Shown here piece after piece: positions 22,500 to 33,097 of a DNA stretch of 64,000 bases. The notes beneath the pieces are model-generated. The model searched no databases and was not told the origin of the DNA. It saw only the letters and a program-made list of their open reading frames with translations. The translations under genes and the position numbers were made by a program. The DNA comes from Sequoia sempervirens. Its lineage: Eukaryota; Streptophyta; Pinopsida; Cupressales; Cupressaceae. Each line of letters starts with the position of its first letter. Within the stretch, counting starts at the first letter, position 1. The stretch is taken from assembly GCA_007258455.2 (NCBI GenBank), contig VDFB02193867.1:563597291-563661290 (forward strand). Direction: 5' to 3'.

Positions 22500-24960
22500 T
22501 TATCAATTTCATTTTAGGGCATTTGGGCAATTCGGGCCCGGAGGGCCGGACTTCCCTGGCAGGAATGCTGCCAAGAAGGGAAAACGCATCCAAAAGTTCC
22601 CGGGGACCCTTCTTAGCAAAATTTCAAAGTTTTAGGAGGCCCATGATGGAGATCAGCAAATTTTAGGACATGGGTCGAAGTCAGATTGTGGTTTTGAGCT
22701 TGCTTGGGTCGATTCAAAGGGCACCGGAGATTTCTGGCCAGAAAGCCGATAGGAGAAGGCATACGAAGACGGCGGACCATAGGTGGAAATCTGGCCGAGG
22801 AAGCCCAGAGGCGGAAGTCCGAGGCGCGGGTTTCGGGCGATTAAAGGACAGCCAGCATGAGGTATGAAATTTAGGCCAGGCGGCATTTGGCAAGGCGGGG
22901 CCCGATGGCCGGGAAGACACAAGGTGATGGCCGCTAGGAGATCCTAGACAAATTTGAATGGCAGCGGCGAAAAGAGGCCTAGGGTCTAGATGGCAGGAAG
23001 CCGTCAAAGGTTGGCACGGGAAGATTTGCACGTTATTCAGTGGAAACGATAAGGGTAATGTTGGTGCCCGGAGGCCGGGGGCGACGCGAGGTGAGGGCAG
23101 CCGCAAGGCATTCGCGGTTTGAAGGATTTTCGTACCGCCCAATGGCGACAGCGAGGAACCCCTCGGGGGCCGAAGGGCGGGGCACTGGCAGGGTTCCGCC
23201 GTCGAGGTCGGCGAAACCGTCATGGAGTTCCGGGGATAGAACTCCGGACGGCCGGGCCCGGAAGGCCCTGGGTCAGCGAGAATTTCGGCAGAGTGAGACG
23301 GTAATAGGAGGCCTGGGCTCAAGCGTGCGGACGAACGGCGAAGAAATTTCACAAAAGTAGCAGCGGGCAAGAGGAGGATCTTCGAGGGCGGAAGTCCGGC
23401 TACCGAGGTCCGGCGGATGGACAGACGAAGCCAAAGAGCCTATGGCAGGAGACTCACTGACCTCCGAAAATGGAAGTCCGGCTACCGGGGCCAGGGAGCG
23501 GGATGGCAGTGGTTGCAAAAGTTAAGGCCACGGTAGCGGAGAGGTAGGCGGGGACCGGAGGGCGGGGCGCCAGCAGGGTTCCGTCGTCGAGGTCGGCGAA
23601 ACTGTCACGGAGTTCTAGGGACAAAACTATGGATAGCCGGGCCCAGAAGGAACGAAGGATGCGAGCCGAGTTTCAAGTTTAAACGGCGAAGCAGCCGCCG
23701 GGATCCAGGAACCGGGGAGGCGGAGCGTTCTGGTTGTTCAAGCCCAGTGAAAGGCATGAGGAAACCCGACGGAGGAAGTTTGACGGACTGGGCCCGGGGA
23801 GGAGGATCACATTGGTGAGGGTTTGGACCTTGAGTTTTGACGTTGAAGACGAGGTTCAGACCCGGGAGGGCGGATTGCCCTGCGCATAGAACGGTCGCGC
23901 GATTGAAAAGTTCTGAATCGGTGGCAAGGGCAACTCCAAAAGGTTTCCACAATTTCCAAGACATGGGTTATGGGCGCGATTTGATGTTCTTCAATTTAAT
24001 GCCAATTTAATTAATTGTGCAATTACTTAAATCCCCCCTAAATGATGAAAAAAGATGGGAGGGCACATGGTGACGGCCTACCTCGGATACGCTAAATGGT
24101 GAGGCGTGAAGTCTATTGGGGATCGTCAGAGCGAATTTCATGGTGACAATCGAGACGTTGCAAAAGGCAGTGAGCTCCAATTGATCGCTGCTCCAATTCA
24201 CTTCAATTCGAATAATGAAAATGACCGGCGAGTTTGGGCATTATATACCCCAGGCACCATTAATGCTGCAATAAATGCTGGTACAACTGTGCCAAAAGTT
24301 TGTGAAATTCAAATTGAGTCGGCGGCGGCGGCAGAGATTCTGGGACCCAGAGGCCAAAGGGACGCGAGGCGACAGCCGCCGCGAGATTTTGCGCTGATTG
24401 GGTGACGGCGGTGACGGGATGCTTGGGGCCTGAAGGGCGGGGAGTCGTTGGGAGTTTGCCACTGAAGACTTCTTCGCGCCGCCTGGGTGACGGCGATGGC
24501 GAGCATCATCCCGGGGCTCGAGGGGCGGGAGGCCGCCGGAGAGTCGCTGTCGCAGACGGCGATCCCGGGACAAAAGTCTGGACGCGAACTTCTGGGGCCC
24601 GTGGCCCGAAGGAGCAGGCGCCGCCCGGGAAATCTCTGACGAAGTGTGAACAGAAAATGGAAGGGCGGGCCTCAAGGGGCGAAAAGACACCTGGGGAATG
24701 CCGCAAAGGGCAGCAAGCGCAAAGGGGAAACCCGAAAGGGGAACTTCGAAGGCCTGGGCCCGAAGGGGCCTAGGGCCACCCCAAAGCCCAAAATGCCAAA
24801 GGAACCTACGAGGCCCCGGAGGGCAGCAAAAACCAAAAGGGAAAGCATGGTCAATTTATGATGAAACCCTAGAGCGACATCGACCGTGCCGAACATCATC
24901 AAAAAAGGAGGGGCACGCAAAATGAGGCAGCCCCCAAAAGCCCTGACGAGGTTAAAGAAA
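22500..24960. other. GC- and CpG-rich LTR module with internal ~385-bp repeat, left copy
   Basis: Base composition changes sharply here from AT-rich to GC-rich, with many CG dinucleotides. A unit starting GGGCGGGGC and running through CGTCGAGGTCGGCGAAAC occurs at 23175 and again at 23560, so part of the module is duplicated with a 385-base period. The same layout is present in the right LTR (about 38380-40830). The many overlapping open frames on both strands have no domains and are artefacts of GC-rich sequence lacking stops. In gag-pol sense this is the start of U3, upstream of orfL, so it may be the orfL promoter and 5' leader. Confidence 0.6.
24241..24248. promoter_or_regulatory. Second TATA-like site in left giant LTR
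   Basis: The plus strand reads GGCATTATATACCCC and the minus strand GGTATATAATGCC, so either direction is possible. It is conserved at 40101-40108 in the right LTR. On the minus strand it would sit about 1.9 kb upstream of orfL; on the plus strand it would sit about 760 bases before the LTR end and the PBS-like site at 25009. Confidence 0.35.
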
Positions 24961-25008
24961 AGAGGGTCCCCATTCCAAACGGGGCGTGTGTGCTGAGGGC
25001 ACAACAAA

Positions 25009-25025
25009 TGGCAACTCCGTTGGAG
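25009..25025 (+). other. PBS-like sequence on the plus strand, opposite to gag-pol
   Basis: TGGCAACTCCGTTGGAG begins two bases after the LTR end CAACA. From memory it closely resembles the Arg-tRNA type primer site TGGCGACTCCGCTGGGG used by Ogre/Tat elements, differing at about three positions. It would mark the left LTR as a 5' LTR on the plus strand. This conflicts with the minus-strand gag-pol and the minus-strand LTR TATA box. It is a real sequence match in an unexpected place; its function here is unresolved. Confidence 0.5.
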
Positions 25026-25932
25026 AATACTCCGGAGCGTTCTAGGGATAAATATTCATTCAGGACCCAGAATCTCTAGTTTCGTAGACCAGGAGCGGCT
25101 TCCAAGGATGAACCCAGGAGAATGAGATCCTTATTTAGGTCAGCTTACATGACATCTCGAAAGTGTGTGTGAAGTGAGTTCATTCCTTTCCTAGGGATAG
25201 TAACCAAGGTTATCACTTCGACTAAGTGAGCTACATAAGTTTCCTAACACCAAAAGTAACCTGGACATTGCCCTGCTGCCAGTCAGGCATCCATAGCCCT
25301 GGCGGAGTTGTCGCTAAAATCTCATGGATATTGCTCTATGGCCAGCCGAGCATCCATAGCCCTGGTAGAGTTATCCGGACGCCCATACGGTCATTTATTT
25401 TCTTTTTTTTTAGAGTTTCTTTTATCTTTCTCTCTTTTGCTTTGATATTTCATTTTCTTTTTTGCCATTTGGTTCGACTAGGTAAGCATTGAAGCCTACA
25501 ATGGGTATGAGACTGCAGTGGTCACTGGAGTAGACTTAAGATTTTTCACTCACTAGGGTGTCATAACAACCATAGTACGGTCCTTCAGAACTTATTTATT
25601 ATGTAATTTGTACGAGATCCGAGATGCGGGTAAGAAGAGCCAGCGAAGGGTCAAGTTCTGGGCAGAGTTCAGACAAAGAAATCATTCATGGACAGCTTTG
25701 CAAAGAACAATAGTCTAGAGTGAATGTTTAGCCAAAGAACACAAAGAACGGACATCAAAGTGAACCGCTTGTCAGGCAAGCACAACCACCACAAAGGAGC
25801 AGGAAACATCTTTCAAAACAAAACTACCGGGAGGGAGAAAGCAAAAAAACAACGCGAACAAAACACAGAAAAATAAGGAAGCAACTATCCTAACCTAGGT
25901 ACAGGTATTTACAACAAAGAGCTCAAAGGAGC
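25026..25932 (-). other. Non-coding region between pol and the left LTR
   Basis: No coding frame with a recognisable product lies here. In gag-pol sense it is the 3' untranslated part of the internal domain. It contains a 62-bp tandem repeat (25263-25374) and an A/G-rich run on the minus strand (about 25385-25445). There is no clear polypurine tract directly against the LTR end. Confidence 0.5.
25263..25374. repeat. 62-bp tandem duplication
   Basis: A unit beginning GGACATTGCCCTG at 25263 recurs as GGATATTGCTCTA at 25325. Both contain GCATCCATAGCCCTGG. The spacing is 62 bases and there are two copies. No role can be assigned. Confidence 0.65.
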
Positions 25933-27264
25933 TCAAGCTTGGAAGTAATGCTTCAGCTCTTGCCCATTGACCGGCAACGAGATGTTCTCACTGATTAAAG
26001 TCTTTAAGCGGAAGGCATTATCTCTCAAATTCTCAGCTATTTGAAAGGGGCCAAGCCAGAGCTTGTCGAATTTGTTGTGTCCCCCTTTCTTTTCATGGGC
26101 CTTGTCCCAATATAGGACCAAATCTGCAATCCTAAACGCCTTGATTTTGGCTCGGCGGTCGAACCATCTCTTCACTACGCCCTGATATTTGGCAAAATTT
26201 TCTATTGCACGGTTTCATACTTCCTCTAAATGTAAAAGCTCAACTAATCGAGCTTCCCTACGATCTCCTCCTTCATAAAAATCATTGATGAACTGAAGAG
26301 TAGGAATCTTCAGGTGGATGGGGAATATAGGTTCTAGGCCATAGACAAGGTGGAACGGAGAATCGCCAAGGGCAGCCTTGTGGTAGGTGCGATCAGCCCA
26401 AAGGGAAAAACGGAGCTGGGTATGCCAGTCCTTAGGATTCCTATCTAGCAGCTTCTTGATCACAGTAATCAGATTTTTATTTTTGGACTCGGCAAGGCCA
26501 TTGCCTTGAGGGTAGTAATTAGATGAGAATTTGAGGGCAATTCCATAGTCAAATGCCTAGCTAGCAAATTTTAATGAAGCAAAGGCGGGTCCATTATCAC
26601 ATACCAAAGCATACGGATAATCAAAGCGATTTAAAATAAAACTTTCTAAGAAATCAGTAACTACTTCAGTGGTACAATGCTTACAAACTATTGCTTCCGT
26701 CCATCTAGTACAATAGTCAGTAGCGGTCAGAATGTACCTGTGTCCTACAGACGATGGAGGGCTTACTGGACCGATGAAGTCGAGACCCCACTATGCAAAC
26801 GGCCTTACCTCTAGCATGGGCTGTAGTGGGACAGCAACATTCCTCTCCCTGGTGGCCGCGGTCTGGCATGTATGACAGGAACGAACATGGCAATGGGCAT
26901 CCTTGAAGATGGTTGGCCAATAATACCCTGCCCTTAATATTTGGTGTGCTGTAGAAGAGCCCGAGCCATGGCCCGTACCAAATTTATTGTGAAACTCCCT
27001 CAAAACGCGTTCTGCTTCCTCTTTGCCCAAGCATCTTAGATAAACGCCCTCATGATTCTTTTTATAGAGAATGGAACCTTGTAACATATAACCATTACTT
27101 TTCAATCTTAGGGCCCTCTTCTGGACTCCTTGCAGATGTGGTGGATACTTATGATTGAGCAAATAATAAATGACATCTTGGTACCATTCTCCCGGGGAGA
27201 CATGTTCAAGCTGATATTGCTGTACCGTGAGTTCAGGTCCGGCCTCTGCTGCTGTTTCGGCCAT
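25933..27264 (-). pseudogene. pol: Integrase region of the giant element (pol)
   Basis: Integrase would insert the cDNA into the host genome. The region begins with a His-His-Cys-Cys zinc domain (FHNKFGTGHGSG, then YYWPTIFKDAH and CHTCQ). The catalytic core follows with all three acidic residues visible: Asp in WGLDFIGPV (about 26775), Asp in LVCDNGPA (about 26595) and Glu in GNGLAES, with 35 residues between the last two. The C-terminal part has the usual gypsy phrases WHTQLRFSLWADRTYHK and FDKLWLGPFQIAENLRDNAF. No chromodomain is visible before the stop near 25933. In-frame stops lie just after RPFA (about 26788), within the core after KFAS, and near 26213. The frame is the same as that of RT and Gag. 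Inactive but well preserved. Confidence 0.85.
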
Positions 27265-27269
27265 TGTAT

Positions 27270-27700
27270 AGGTGAGTGCCTACCCTCTTACCAATTTCAT
27301 CGGTTGGATCTCCATATCATACTCTTGGAGCAGGGTGACCCACTTAGCCCTTCGTTCACCCAACTCGTTTTGCATGAGTAGCGTTTTGACTGCTGGGTCA
27401 GGAACGATGGCGAACACCTTGTTGCGTAGAATGTAGTGTCTAAATTTCTTCACTCCTTTGACGAGAGTGTACGCCTACTTTTATATGTTGTGGTAACGTA
27501 ATTCAACATCTTTGAGGGGAGCACTCATAAAGGTGATCGGATGCTCGTTTCCTTCGTTATCCTTTTGGGTCAACATGTTAGCACAAGAATGCTTCGAAGC
27601 AAATGAGTAGATATAGAATGACTTTAGATAATCTGGGCTGACTAACACAGGCGCCTCAGCAATGGCCCGTTTGATTTCTTCAAAGGATTGTTTGGCATCT
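27270..27700 (-). pseudogene. pol: Second, degenerate RNase H domain after RT
   Basis: Directly after the RT connection comes the usual gypsy RNase H frame: FYIYSFASKHSCANML, ITFMSAPLKDVELRYHNI, VKKFRHYIL and WVTLLQEYDMEIQP. The catalytic Asp normally in the first motif (xDAS) is not there (SFAS), and the late ADxL motif reads ALTYTMAE. The domain therefore looks catalytically dead by family change, not only by the stops near 27478. Since an intact archaeal-type RNase H signature lies upstream of RT, this domain may have become structural only. Confidence 0.65.
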
Positions 27701-28600
27701 GGCGTCCATTCGACTTTGGCATCCTGTTTGAGCATGGCGTTGAGGGGTTTGACAATTTTAGCGAAACCTGTGATGAATTTTCGGACAAAGTTGATCTTTC
27801 CAAAGAAAGATTTTAATTCCTTCTTGCTGCCCGGGGGCTGAAACTTGAGTAATGACTCAATGCACTCGGGATCAATGGAGATTCCTTTCTCTGAGATGAT
27901 GTGCCTGAGTAATCTACCTTCAGTCACTCCAAAAACGCACTTCTTAGGATTGGGAGAAACCCCGAACTCTCGGCATCTCTGAAATACTTTGCATAAGTCA
28001 GAGACGTGATCACCTCGCTTCTTGAAGAATATTTTCAAATCATCCATATAGATGATTATACATTTGCCAATCAGGTCCTTGAAGGCGATATCCATGGCGC
28101 ATTGGAAAGTGGCACCGGTGTTGATGAGCCCGAATGACATTCTTCTGTAAGCAAACGTCCCCCACTTAGTGGTAAACGCGGTCTTATGGCGATCCTTGTA
28201 TTGTACCATTACTTGATTATACCTAGAGTATCCATTGAGGAACGACATCATCTGGGAGCCGTTGACGATTTGGAGCAGTTCATCCAGTGAAGGCACTGGA
28301 TAGTTGTCCTTCTTTGAGGCGCGGTTTAGATTGTGGAAGTCCACACACAATCTGATCTCTCCATTCTTTTTTCTGACTGGGCCCAAGTTAGCCACCCACG
28401 TGGAATGCCAGACTGAGAAGATGATTCTTGCTGAAAGCAATTTCTGTACCTCCTTGTAAATGATAGGTTCTAGCAAGGCATTGATAGGGCGCTGTCATTG
28501 ACGGAATGGCCTCACTTCTGTCTTTAGAGGGATGGTGTGCATGATGATAGAGGTGTCATACGTTTTCAAATCTTCATAACTCCATGCCACCATGTCATGG
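27700..28600 (-). pseudogene. pol: Reverse transcriptase of the giant element (pol)
   Basis: RT copies element RNA into DNA. Ordered motifs are WSYEDLKTYDTSI and IPLKTEVRPFRQ (entry to RT), then WVANLGPVRKKNGEIRLCVD, NYPVPSLDELL, TAFTTKWGTFAYRRMSFGL, ATFQCAMDIAF and the active-site box YMDDL (about 28038-28052). The connection KELKSFFGKINFVRKFITGFA follows. The motif-A aspartate, normally in LDGFSGYNQ, reads LNGYSRYNQ: AAT at 28234-28236, one G-to-A change from GAT. That alone should abolish polymerisation. The frame is open from 28476 to 27481, with a stop just upstream in PFRQ-stop. The sequence type is Ty3/gypsy. Confidence 0.9.
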
Positions 28601-29029
28601 TATCTTCACAACGCATCTATAATTCCTCTCTTTTCTTCAGGCATGCACACCTTGCCAATAAAAACATTCTTGATCTCCTCGGCTGTTCCAAGGTTGTGTG
28701 CGTTACACTGATTACTGATAGCCTCCTTTTTTGTTCGTTGATCCTGATCCCTGATCTGATCTAAGTCAAATATGCATTCAAGCTGAACCATCCCTCTAGG
28801 AATTATGTTGGTTTTGAGATTAATAACCCCTTCTAAGTCCAGTTCGGCCTCTTGTTGATCAGCTTCATCAATTATTTGGGCAGCGAAGACGTCGAAACTT
28901 GTGATGAACTAGAGGATATGCCTATCATCATTGAAGACTTGCACGTGAGTAACATTATTCGGGACTGATGGCGTGGACGTTAGCTCAACTGTGAATTTCT
29001 TGAGCCCAGACAAAGAGAGGGGCTGTAGT

Positions 29030-29400
29030 GTGCTGGCGGCTTGAGCCAAGGCATCAGCTGTGCGATTCTGAGCATGAGGGATCAATTATATGTTGAATGC
29101 ATCTAGGCCCTCTAGGAGATCCCAAACCCTGTGCCTGTAATTAGTGAGTCTCTCATAATGACAAGAGTATAATTTCTTGACTTGTTTGACTACGAGCGTG
29201 GAATCCCTGAAGACTTGCAGCGCTTTCACATTTTTCTTCAAGGCCATGAGAAGGCCAAGGACTAAAGCCTCATATTCTGCCACGTTATTGGTGCAATAAA
29301 ATTGTAATCGGTGGGCAGCAAGAAATGTTTTACCCGTTGGGCTGATGAGTTAAATTCTCGCTCCAGCTCCTTGTCTTGACTTCGATCCATCAAATCAGAG
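29030..29400 (-). pseudogene. pol: Archaeal-type RNase H domain upstream of RT
   Basis: The frame reads WTL-stop-FDGSKSRQGAGARI, then TNNVAEYEALVLGLLMAL, VFRDSTLVVKQV and NRTADALAQAAS. These are the four catalytic positions of an RNase H1/archaeal-type fold (Asp, Glu, Asp, Asp), and all are retained. The domain lies between protease and RT. In the Tat elements I know best, this type of RNase H sits between the ordinary RNase H and integrase, so the order here is different. I recall similar RNase H-RT polyproteins in other seed plants, so it may be a known sub-lineage. Two in-frame stops interrupt it. Confidence 0.75.
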
Positions 29401-30000
29401 TGTCCAACATGCGGAGGATTCTTTATCCTCAAACTTGATCGGGCTTCCGTTCTCTTTCGGCTGAACGGCGGGCCTTGTGATCTTAGGGGATTTTTCTGGT
29501 TTAAGGCGGTGATCAACAGGCGGTTCTGCTGGTGTCCCCTTTAGCGTTTCTGTTTGGGGGGCAGTTGATTTTTTTACATTGGCCACTGCTACTTGGCATA
29601 GGCAACAATCAAATTCGGAGTGGGCAGCATTGTGGACCCTACACTAGTTTAGAAATAAGAGATCCTAGAAATTCATTCTAGCTCCTAGGTTGAGCTGATC
29701 CTTTGCACATTTTTCCATGAAATCTTGGAATCCATCAAGCAATCCCCAGTTGTCCTCCTTATTCGGCTCATCATCAACTTCTATCAGCATTTTTGTATCT
29801 AGGGGTATTCGCGCAGAACTGGTCGAAGGACTACACAACACTAGCAACACTTCATCTGCATGTTCTTCCCAAGGCTCAAGCTCATTTTGGTAAGCAAAAG
29901 GGCGATAATTCCCTAAGTCAGTCTCGGCGAACAACACCTCGCTGAGATTATTGTATTCCGTGATCATATACTTTATACAGGGTTCACGGTCGATGCGGAT

Positions 30001-30759
30001 CTAGTTTGGCAGCCCTTTCCATGGCAGCCACATGTGATAAAGGTTTGTGGCGGTGTATCCATTCAGCGCCTTGGTGAACTCCCTTCCCAAAATAATTCCA
30101 TAAGCATCGGGAATGTCTGCCACTTGGATATCGATGACCTATTGTATCTGGGGGTCCGCAGGAATTTGCATGGGGATGCGGTTTATTTCACCCACGATGT
30201 TGATCTCTGTTTTGTCCAGCTAGGTCACCTTCCTCTTTGAAGGCGTGGGAGTGATACCAAGAGCCTTACATACGGCCAAGGGAATGACGCTTGCAGACAC
30301 GCTTGAATCGAGCAGGAAGTTGTGCAAGTTCTTCCCAAAGACCCTAATGGTGGTCAGGAAAGGGGGAGTTTCCAGTCTCCCTTGGAGGATGCCCACAAAT
30401 GTGTCTATTTGAGCTATTTGGCCTTTATTCCTATCATTATCCATATCCCTAGTCTTCTTGAACTGCTGGTCCTTGGAAGGCTGTCTACTAGCCCTTTCTG
30501 GCTCCTTTTCAATGTGTCTACTTGCCGACTGATTTATGGGCACATTGTCCCTTCTTCTGGCATTGTCTTGTATCTCCTGTTCTTTCTTGGGTTCCTCAAA
30601 GGTTACCCTCTTAGCTGGGGTTTCATGTGTCGAATTAGAGGATGGGGTCGCATTCAGAACCCTAAAGAAAGCGTGCCTCACGACAGGAACTTTAAGTAAT
30701 TCGAAGGCCGACAAACTAATTTTGACCTTTTTGAACTCTTCCGCCACATATTCACCCAT
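30001..30759 (-). pseudogene. pol: Aspartic protease region of the giant element
   Basis: After a Lys/Glu-rich linker the frame reads IDTFVGILQGRL, then IRVFGKNLHNFLLDSSVSAS and CKALGITPT, the layout of a retropepsin-like domain. The active-site triplet, normally Asp-Ser/Thr-Gly, is Asp-Ser-Ser: GAT TCA AGC at 30309-30301. AGC is one G-to-A change from GGC, so this copy is probably inactive. Downstream, DAYGIILGREFTKALNGY matches the flap-to-C-terminal part (ILGR) of such proteases. The protease normally releases Gag and Pol from the polyprotein. It is in the same frame as Gag and RT. Confidence 0.7.
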
Positions 30760-31329
30760 TTGCTCAATTTCGGAGCTAAAGGCTCGGCCTATAGCGGAAA
30801 TAGGGGTTTGGACATTGGTTTGCCCAGACGGATTTTGAGGTTGGCCTTAAGGCTGATGTTGTGGCTAATTTTGAGATTGATTCTTGTTAAGGTATTGGGC
30901 GGGTATGTGAGGAAGCCCAGGGTTATTGCTGGCATTTGGATCAGGCGGAGTGGCAAAATTATTTGGTGGGGTAGAAGTTGTGAAGGGTCCGCCAGCTTGT
31001 CTATTCCTAAGAAAGTAGGGACTCGACCATTGATGGAACATGTGGACCTCATCCACAAATGGCTCTTCTTCGTCCACCGGACCATTATCTACTGAATCAA
31101 AAAGCTGAGCCAAAACTTGTTCATTACTTACCTCTTACACTTTCTCATCCTCAGTAGGAGTTAGCTCAACTTTGGGCTCGTTGCGGTTGCCTCGCGGAAA
31201 TGGTGCCTGATTGACCACTAGACACAAAGAATCATATGGCTCGGATAGGATGATGTCCCTGTAGTTGGTGTTGTTGGCCACGTTTTGTACCTCTACCTGG
31301 AAGATCTCAACAGCTGTCTAGAACTCGGG

Positions 31330-31371
31330 ACAATCTAGCTCAGAATGTTTGCTAGTTTTGTGAAGTCAACA
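31330..31371 (-). other. Zinc knuckle of Gag, C-X2-H-X4-H-X4-C type
   Basis: The minus-strand frame reads W-C-stop-L-H-K-T-S-K-H-S-E-L-D-C. The spacing is C-X2-H-X4-H-X4-C, with His in place of the second Cys of the classical knuckle. R1 copies 1 and 3 have the same spacing (13749-13790 and 61414-61455). The motif would bind element RNA during packaging. The stop inside it is a TGA. Confidence 0.7.
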
Positions 31372-31905
31372 CCACCCGGACAAGGCCGCTTCAGCCAGAT
31401 ACACGCCGCTAAATATTTTGTCATTACTTGTCAGCTGATCGAAAGGCATGGAGACACCACTATTATTGGGCCTGGTGTTCTACATGCGATTCTATCTTTG
31501 AGAAGGCCTCCTTTCTGTATTTTGATTGGAACTCTGCTCCCTCTCATAATTCTGCCCTGAGGAGGTGCCTACTTCCCGATTATATCTGTTGTCTCTATTG
31601 TCTCGACTATCCCTATTAAGGTTGGCCTGAAAATTATGTTGGGAGGCTTGCAACTGATTATTCTGGTTCTTTAGATGCGTCATCTTCATGGACATCTTCT
31701 TAATCATTTATGTTAGTTCTTCTAGTTTATCCTTCTCGGTTGCACCTCCAAGCGACGGGGCCGGATTTTAGAGAAAAGCGGGCGGGGCTGCCGGCTGATT
31801 TTGATAGGCTGGAGAAAAATATGGCCTCGACAAGTACAATGGAACTTGGGGCTATTAGGAATACACTTGCTGTTGTGGAGCCATCTGAGAATAGCTGTAC
31901 TACTA

Positions 31906-32967
31906 CTAGGGCTGCAAATAGGAAGTCGCGGGAGGTGCATAATTCAACGGCTGCCCCGGATGTGGTACCATAGGCAATTGAGGCACCTGGTTCATAAGAG
32001 GGGTTTGGTGAGCAAATGCCTGATTAAGCCCTTGAATCTGCATTGGGTGGGTGATGGGCCCCAAAGAGGGTAGCGAGCCAGAGATATTTTTCCCCAAGTC
32101 TGCGCTAGTGACAATAGCTTCTGCATAGGTGGCCAGTAGGGTAGCGGGCGGTGGGCACATCCTTTTCACCAAGGGTGACGTGAGGTTGTCCAGGGCCGCG
32201 TAATAGATGGGAAGAGTTGCCGCATCATCATGGAGGTACGGAGCCTGAAGCCTCATGTGAGCCCGATGAAAACGGTCATTGAAGGAGCCAATAGGTTCGT
32301 TGACCTCCCTTTTGATGGACATGAACTATTGGTAAAGGTCCGCAGGGTTGACAAGGATCTTGTATTTCTGCAGAAAGGCATTATTCATTAGGTTCCACGA
32401 GGTTATGGATCCCCTTGGTAGATTGATGTACCAGTAGAAGGCCTCCTCTCCCAACGAATGCGGAAAGAGGCGACATGTAACGTCCTCGTGATCCACTTGC
32501 ATTTCGGTGATCGCCGTTTCAAATATCTTGATATGCTCCTCGGCTATTCTTTGCATGTCTCGCGGATGCAACTTTGAACAAAAGCCCTCCATATTCTTGG
32601 GCATATCATTGTAGACCGCAAAATGTATCGGTGAAGGGTTATGTGCAAGCCAAGCCATGGGGGGAGGTGGAGGTGGCACTTGTTGTTGGAGGACATGGAT
32701 TTGGGGCTGTATTGGTAATACAACCACAATGTGGGGCTACTCTTGAGCTATGGCTATCTTGACTGTGCCTTGGGCTGAAAGGGCCAGGAGAGGAGCAAAC
32801 CCCTGGCTACCGGAGATAGATGGTGCAAATGCTGTTTGAAATGGTTGGGTGGAGTATGAAGGCCGGCCAAATGAAGGTGAGGGTGAAGCGGAGGCGGATG
32901 GAATGGAAGAAGAGGAAGAGGCGACGCTGCTCCCTTGTGCTCGTTTTGCCCTTGTGGGAGGCTGCAA
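31906..32967 (-). pseudogene. gag: Gag of the giant element
   Basis: The first ATG in frame is 32967 (MQPPTRAKRAQGSS). It opens about 140 bases past the right LTR. An Ala/Ser/Pro-rich start is followed by a typical plant retrotransposon gag domain: HPRDMQRIAEEHIKIFETAI, then CRLFPHSLGEEAFYWYINLP, SWNLMNNAFLQKY and EPIGSFNDRFHRAHMRLQ. Only two stops (at 32734-32736 and 32323-32325) break about 350 codons. The same frame continues to the zinc knuckle (31371-31330), protease and pol without a frameshift. Gag forms the particle that packages element RNA. Confidence 0.85.
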
Positions 32968-33084
32968 CTCTTCAAATTCCCTTTTGTTTGGTGCTAATCA
33001 CAGAACTCTCTAAAGCCTTTCCAGCGATAATGATCCGATTTGATCTAGCTTCGCTTTATCCTTTAACTTAGTATCTTCATCGTG

Positions 33085-33097
33085 GCCCTCCTTCTAG
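33085..33097 (-). other. Conserved post-LTR leader motif, giant element
   Basis: On the minus strand CTAGAAGGAGGGC begins nine bases after the right LTR end, preceded by GAACCAGCA. It matches the motif after the D1 LTRs (59380-59392 and 6798-6810). No standard TGG-starting primer site lies at this LTR end, so this conserved block may mark the primer or leader region. Confidence 0.5.

Larger units (their letters stand above)
17247..25006 (-). repeat. Giant LTR, left copy (3' LTR in gag-pol sense)
   Basis: This 7,760-bp copy starts TGTTGATGGTG and ends GGGCACAACA, a 5-base inverted terminus. In gag-pol sense it consists of a GC-rich module (about 24960-22500), the orfL frame (22376-18268), a TATA box (18124-18133) and about 850 bases of R-U5. 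Its right end is followed by AA and a PBS-like TGGCAACTCC on the plus strand. Compared with the right copy it has a 10-base deletion near 18486 and many C/T and G/A changes. It is far longer than most plant LTRs. Confidence 0.85.
25933..32967 (-). pseudogene. gag-pol: Single-frame gag-pol polyprotein of the giant element
   Basis: All recognisable segments (Gag, knuckle, protease, archaeal-type RNase H, RT, degenerate RNase H, integrase) fall in one reading frame over 7,035 bases, about 2,345 codons. They are separated only by single stop codons; I see no frameshift. Many stops are TAG or TAA where a one-base change from TGG, CAG or CAA is the simplest explanation. Gag and Pol were thus made as one fusion, as in several plant Ty3/gypsy lineages. 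There is no chromodomain. Processing would depend on the internal protease, whose active site is altered. Confidence 0.85.

Noticed and set aside
22650..25007. Many overlapping open frames on both strands of the GC-rich LTR module (also 38374-40770)
   Set aside because: GC-rich DNA has few stop codons. The frames overlap one another, begin at arbitrary ATGs, are Arg/Pro/Gly-rich and are not kept in the same phase between the two LTR copies.
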